64,000 bases of DNA from positions 34,893,501 to 34,957,500 of the forward strand of contig NC_134370.1 in NCBI RefSeq assembly GCF_035582795.1, given 5' to 3'. Positions within the stretch are counted from its first letter, which is position 1; every line of letters starts with the position of its first letter. Below the pieces are notes generated by a model, which ran no database searches, was not told the DNA's origin, and saw nothing but the letters and a program-made list of their open reading frames with translations. Positions 62,561 through 64,000 of this stretch are shown here, one piece after another. The stretch is from Mycteria americana (taxonomy: Eukaryota; Chordata; Aves; Ciconiiformes; Ciconiidae). Position numbers and translations under genes: made by a program.

Positions 62561-64000
62561 TCTGTCGCCTGCTCAAGGACTAAACGGCAAGGAGGCTTCT
62601 CTCTCACACAGTTACCATCTGTCTGCTAGCCCCCCTTGCTGCTCTCATCTCGTAGCTTTCTAGCAAAGACACAAAATGTAAGAAGCGTTATTGATTTGAA
62701 TCTTCCTTGCTAAAAGCTCCACTGCATTACTGAGACTGCAAAACCCTCTTTCCTCTCCCCTCCCCCTGAAAGATATAACTCATATATGGGAGCTTTTAAA
62801 ATTGTTCATTTAACATTGCAATACAGAAAGCAGAAACTGTGTACTTAGTTCAATGCTGGAATCCCTGTGTGCAACAGAAGTTAGCAAAGCTAACCAGCAC
62901 TGAAATCTAGTCAAACCCCTATTTTGTATAACCTATAACCTGCTTCAGGACTAAGAAGCAGCTCCAGTGAGGAACTCCAGAAATCAGGCTGAAAGCTGGG
63001 CTAACGCTAATGTTGGCGAATAGGCCAATAGGGACATATACAAAAAACACACAGAAGTTTGACTGTTAGGTCAGTTACCTCTAGACTGACCTTTATCATC
63101 TTCAGTGGGCACGGCTTATAAAGTACAGAGTATATTTGAAAACTGCTTTGATGTTTCTCATAATGATTATAAATTTTATTTGAATTTACACTTGGGTAAC
63201 CAATGAGAAATTTCTTCTTGATCAAAATTGTCACTGTGTTGCTCCAGTTTTGTGTTAATTTACCGCCAAAGCACTTAAATTGAGATACACCATTCTAAAA
63301 CACAAATGGAGAATCAAGTCCATGTAACGTACTGTGGTGCTCCAAAGGTCCTAACTTCCTAGCTGATTTGATTTTAAATATCCTGTTCTACTTTAAACAC
63401 AGGGAGATATTCTTCTAAGAGTTGTGACCTTTGTAATAAGATATTTTTCCTTAATTGCTAAGACCCAAGTTTTCCTCACTGCAAAACCAAGCCTCTTTCT
63501 CTACGAAGCACTGAGCTGGTGCTGGCCAGCTGATATCCTTGGGGGTGGGGGAGATGAGAGAGAAGGCTACTTAAAAATAACCCTGCCCAGAAAAAAAGAA
63601 AAACAAAAGGCCATTCCACAGCATAGATCACTCACTCAGGAAATGCCTGAGTAAATAAATGGACTGTGCAGCATGCCTTTTTGAAGCAACAAAATCAAGT
63701 TCCTCATGCTCAGAGGAAAATTAATTCAAGTCAAGGGCCTACTACTGATAATCCCCTGCCAACAGCCACCCTGCCATATCGTGCCTTGAGTGCTGTTGGT
63801 TCACAGCCCTTCCGTTGGTGTTAAGGTCAAACCTAGTTGAAGAGGAAACAGGGAACAGACAGAATTGAGAGATTGTTTAAACAAGATACTCCTCTGTGGG
63901 AGTGCTTGATGTCTAAGAAATGACATGGGGGAACTGGTATGTCTAATTGTTCATGGAGATCCTAACAGTGCAGATGTCAGAAACTTGGAAAGATGATGAT
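62561..64000. other. Upstream flank of TMEM26, no gene seen
   Basis: AT-rich sequence with only short random frames. A near-CArG sequence CCATATATGA is readable on the minus strand near 62780-62790. In the recalled human order CABCOCO1 would lie further to the right, but none of its exons is recognised here. Confidence 0.65.

Overview
The window looks like bird nuclear DNA. It holds one confidently recognised protein-coding gene, TMEM26, which lies complete on the minus strand between 62237 (start codon) and 48208 (stop codon). The rest reads as AT-rich intergenic and intronic sequence. Evidence for a bird is threefold: compact introns, very low interspersed-repeat content, and a solo LTR (21721..22287) that I recognise from memory as a family common in songbird and other neoavian genomes. 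There are no bacterial-type genes, operons, CRISPR arrays or rRNA/tRNA genes.

Layout. Positions 1 to about 47.5 kb are a gene-poor flank downstream of TMEM26. By recalled human order (RHOBTB1 - TMEM26 - CABCOCO1 - ARID5B) this would be the RHOBTB1-side gap. It holds microsatellites, homopolymer runs, the solo LTR with its 5-bp target duplication, and a CpG-enriched patch at 18.24-18.66 kb. Inside that patch are a perfect CTCF core motif and a signal-peptide-like open frame ending at a strong splice donor. There are also several motif clusters that could be enhancers. Positions 48208 to 62237 are the six coding exons and five introns of TMEM26. Positions 62.25-62.56 kb are the likely promoter/5' leader, and 62.57-64.0 kb is upstream flank with nothing I can name.

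The TMEM26 model was built by reading splice sites directly. All five introns are GT-AG, exon phases match across every junction, and the joined frame gives 365 residues, close to the 368 I recall for human. Three exons (2, 3 and 5; 77-114 nt) are too short to show up as open reading frames.

Nothing here is convincingly a new biological system. The items most worth a second look are the CpG/CTCF/signal-peptide-like spot at 18.2-18.7 kb, the overlapping upstream ORFs in the TMEM26 leader, the palindromic octamer pair at 26.67 kb, and the clean solo LTR.
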